Source of the DNA: Actinacidiphila paucisporea
GTDB taxonomy: Bacteria > Actinomycetota > Actinomycetes > Streptomycetales > Streptomycetaceae
Length of the DNA: 64,000 nt
Assembly (NCBI RefSeq): GCF_900142575.1
Contig: NZ_FRBI01000010.1
Span: 124,001-188,000 of the forward strand
Direction of reading: 5' to 3'
Part shown: in pieces, positions 63,180-64,000 of the stretch
How positions within the stretch are numbered: position 1 is the stretch's first letter
Layout of the letters: every line of letters begins with the position of its first letter
Position numbers and translations under genes: made by a program
The notes under the pieces: model-generated
Database searches by the model: none
What the model saw: the letters and a program-made list of their open reading frames with translations, nothing else
What the model was told of the DNA's origin: nothing

Positions 63180-63536
63180 GTGTTCGCCGCCTACGTCACG
63201 GTGACCGTCCTCGGCGCGGTCTTCAACGGCGCCGCCGCCGTCACCTACCTGATCGGCCATGAATACCCCAAGACACAGGCTGACATGAAGGGCCTGCCGC
63301 GCAAGTACGTCCCGGTGCTGGGCTCGTTGCTCGCGGCGGGCACCCTGGGCCTGGTGGCCGGTTTCCGGGTGCCGATCCTGGGGACCCTCGCCGCGTGCGG
63401 CCTCATCCTGTACTTCATCGGCGCGATCATCGCCCACCTGCGGGTGGGCTCCCGTGACATCGTCGGCGGCATCGTCTTCCTCGCCACCGCGATCGCCGCC
63501 CTGGTGCTCGGCGTCATGTACCACGGAGCGGTGTAG
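63180..63536 (+). CDS. DoxX-family small membrane protein
   Basis: A 118-residue protein with four hydrophobic segments and the DoxX-like middle HEYPKTQADMKGLPRKYVPVLG. The GTG 63180 behind GGAG gives a start directly before the first helix; a longer upstream frame is poorly coding. DoxX proteins are linked with redox and thiol stress or with quinone-like electron transfer; no precise role can be given. It is convergent with the prenyl synthase gene. Confidence 0.75.
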   Translation: MFAAYVTVTVLGAVFNGAAAVTYLIGHEYPKTQADMKGLPRKYVPVLGSLLAAGTLGLVAGFRVPILGTLAACGLILYFIGAIIAHLRVGSRDIVGGIVFLATAIAALVLGVMYHGAV

Positions 63537-63560
63537 GCCCAGGGCCTGTCCCAGCCGCCG

Positions 63561-64000
63561 TCAGCGGTCGCGGTAGGCGACCTTGTGGGCAAGCTCCTCA
63601 AGGCGCAGCCGCCAGCCGTACGGCACCGGCGAGTCCGCGAGCGCCGCGCGGGCGTCCGCGACCAGCGCGTCGATCTGCTGCTCGACGTCCGCGCGGACAC
63701 CCGAGGCGAGCAGCGCGTCGCGCAGCCGGGCCGGGTCCCACCCGGCGCGGCGGCCGTCCGCGACCAGCCGGGCGACCAGCGGGTCCTTGGCCGCGGCCAG
63801 CGCGACCAGCAGCGTCATCTTGTGCTCGCTCAGGTCCAGCCCGGCCGGTTTGCCGGTCGCCGCCGGGTCGCCGAAGGCGTCGAGCAGGTCGTCCCGCAAC
63901 TGGAAGGCCTCGCCGGCCGCGACCCCGTACGCCTCGAAGACCGCGTCCAGCCCCGGGCGTCCGGCCACGGCCGCGCCCAGGGCCAGCGGGCGGTGGATGG
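63561..64000 (-). CDS. Polyprenyl diphosphate synthase, C-terminal part (5' end outside window)
   Basis: About 146 residues of a trans-prenyltransferase of the farnesyl/geranylgeranyl diphosphate synthase family. It has the region [13 protein letters not shown] and the second Asp-rich motif [13 protein letters not shown], followed by [19 protein letters not shown]. The first Asp-rich motif lies outside the window, so chain length cannot be judged. It would supply the allylic diphosphate for the prenyltransferase and the class II cyclase. This marks the right edge as still inside the terpenoid cluster. Confidence 0.88.
   Translation of the reverse strand, partial: IHRPLALGAAVAGRPGLDAVFEAYGVAAGEAFQLRDDLLDAFGDPAATGKPAGLDLSEHKMTLLVALAAAKDPLVARLVADGRRAGWDPARLRDALLASGVRADVEQQIDALVADARAALADSPVPYGWRLRLEELAHKVAYRDR

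Overview
The window is very GC-rich, with GTG and TTG starts, 4-nt ATGA/GTGA stop-start overlaps, SARP-type regulators and rare TTA codons. This points to Streptomyces or a close relative (inference; there is no rRNA or taxonomic marker in the window). Four regions can be told apart.

Region A (1-12,615) is a carbohydrate locus for decorated xylo-oligosaccharides. It holds the end of a GH67 alpha-glucuronidase, a leftward operon (LplB/LplC-type permeases, Tat/lipoprotein binding protein, GH39 beta-xylosidase, YesL-like membrane protein, GH42 beta-galactosidase), a LacI regulator with a CGAAA-N-TTTCG operator, a CE7 acetyl xylan esterase and an HSL-type hydrolase.

Region B (12,693-30,408) is one tightly coupled leftward run of 19 genes. 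It carries the three core enzymes of 4-hydroxyphenylglycine supply (HmaS, Hmo, HpgT), a two-subunit pyruvate-dehydrogenase-like E1, a phytanoyl-CoA-dioxygenase-like enzyme, two KASII-like synthases plus a short KS-like protein, a KASIII paired with a cysteine-less KASIII-like partner, three free ACPs, two AMP ligases, a stand-alone condensation protein and a PPTase. There is no KR, DH or modular NRPS/PKS.

Region C (30,409-44,239) runs mainly rightward. It holds a methyltransferase-ACP fusion, a glycosyltransferase, a DrrAB-type ABC exporter, a UDP-glucuronate decarboxylase (UDP-xylose supply), a leftward SARP-ATPase regulator, and a CreE/CreD/CreM-like operon with a cupin. That operon is the aspartate-nitrosuccinate nitrous-acid pathway with its diazotase-type ligase, so a diazo or other N-N product, or a deamination through a diazonium, is likely.

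Region D (44,295-64,000) looks meroterpenoid. It holds an NphB-family aromatic prenyltransferase, an aromatic FAD hydroxylase, a BBE-type oxidase, a DxDD class II terpene cyclase, an MMPL exporter, a YceI protein, three SARPs, an odd MbtH / degenerate adenylation / degenerate beta-lactamase fusion, a DoxX protein and the end of a polyprenyl diphosphate synthase at the right edge.

B, C and D may form one hybrid pathway: a tyrosine-derived hydroxyphenyl unit extended on ACPs, treated with nitrite chemistry, prenylated, cyclised and glycosylated. They may equally be two adjacent clusters. The sequence alone does not decide. Shared signs are four SARPs, candidate 11-bp-spaced SARP sites in front of two operons, and TTA codons in regions B, C and D but not found in A.
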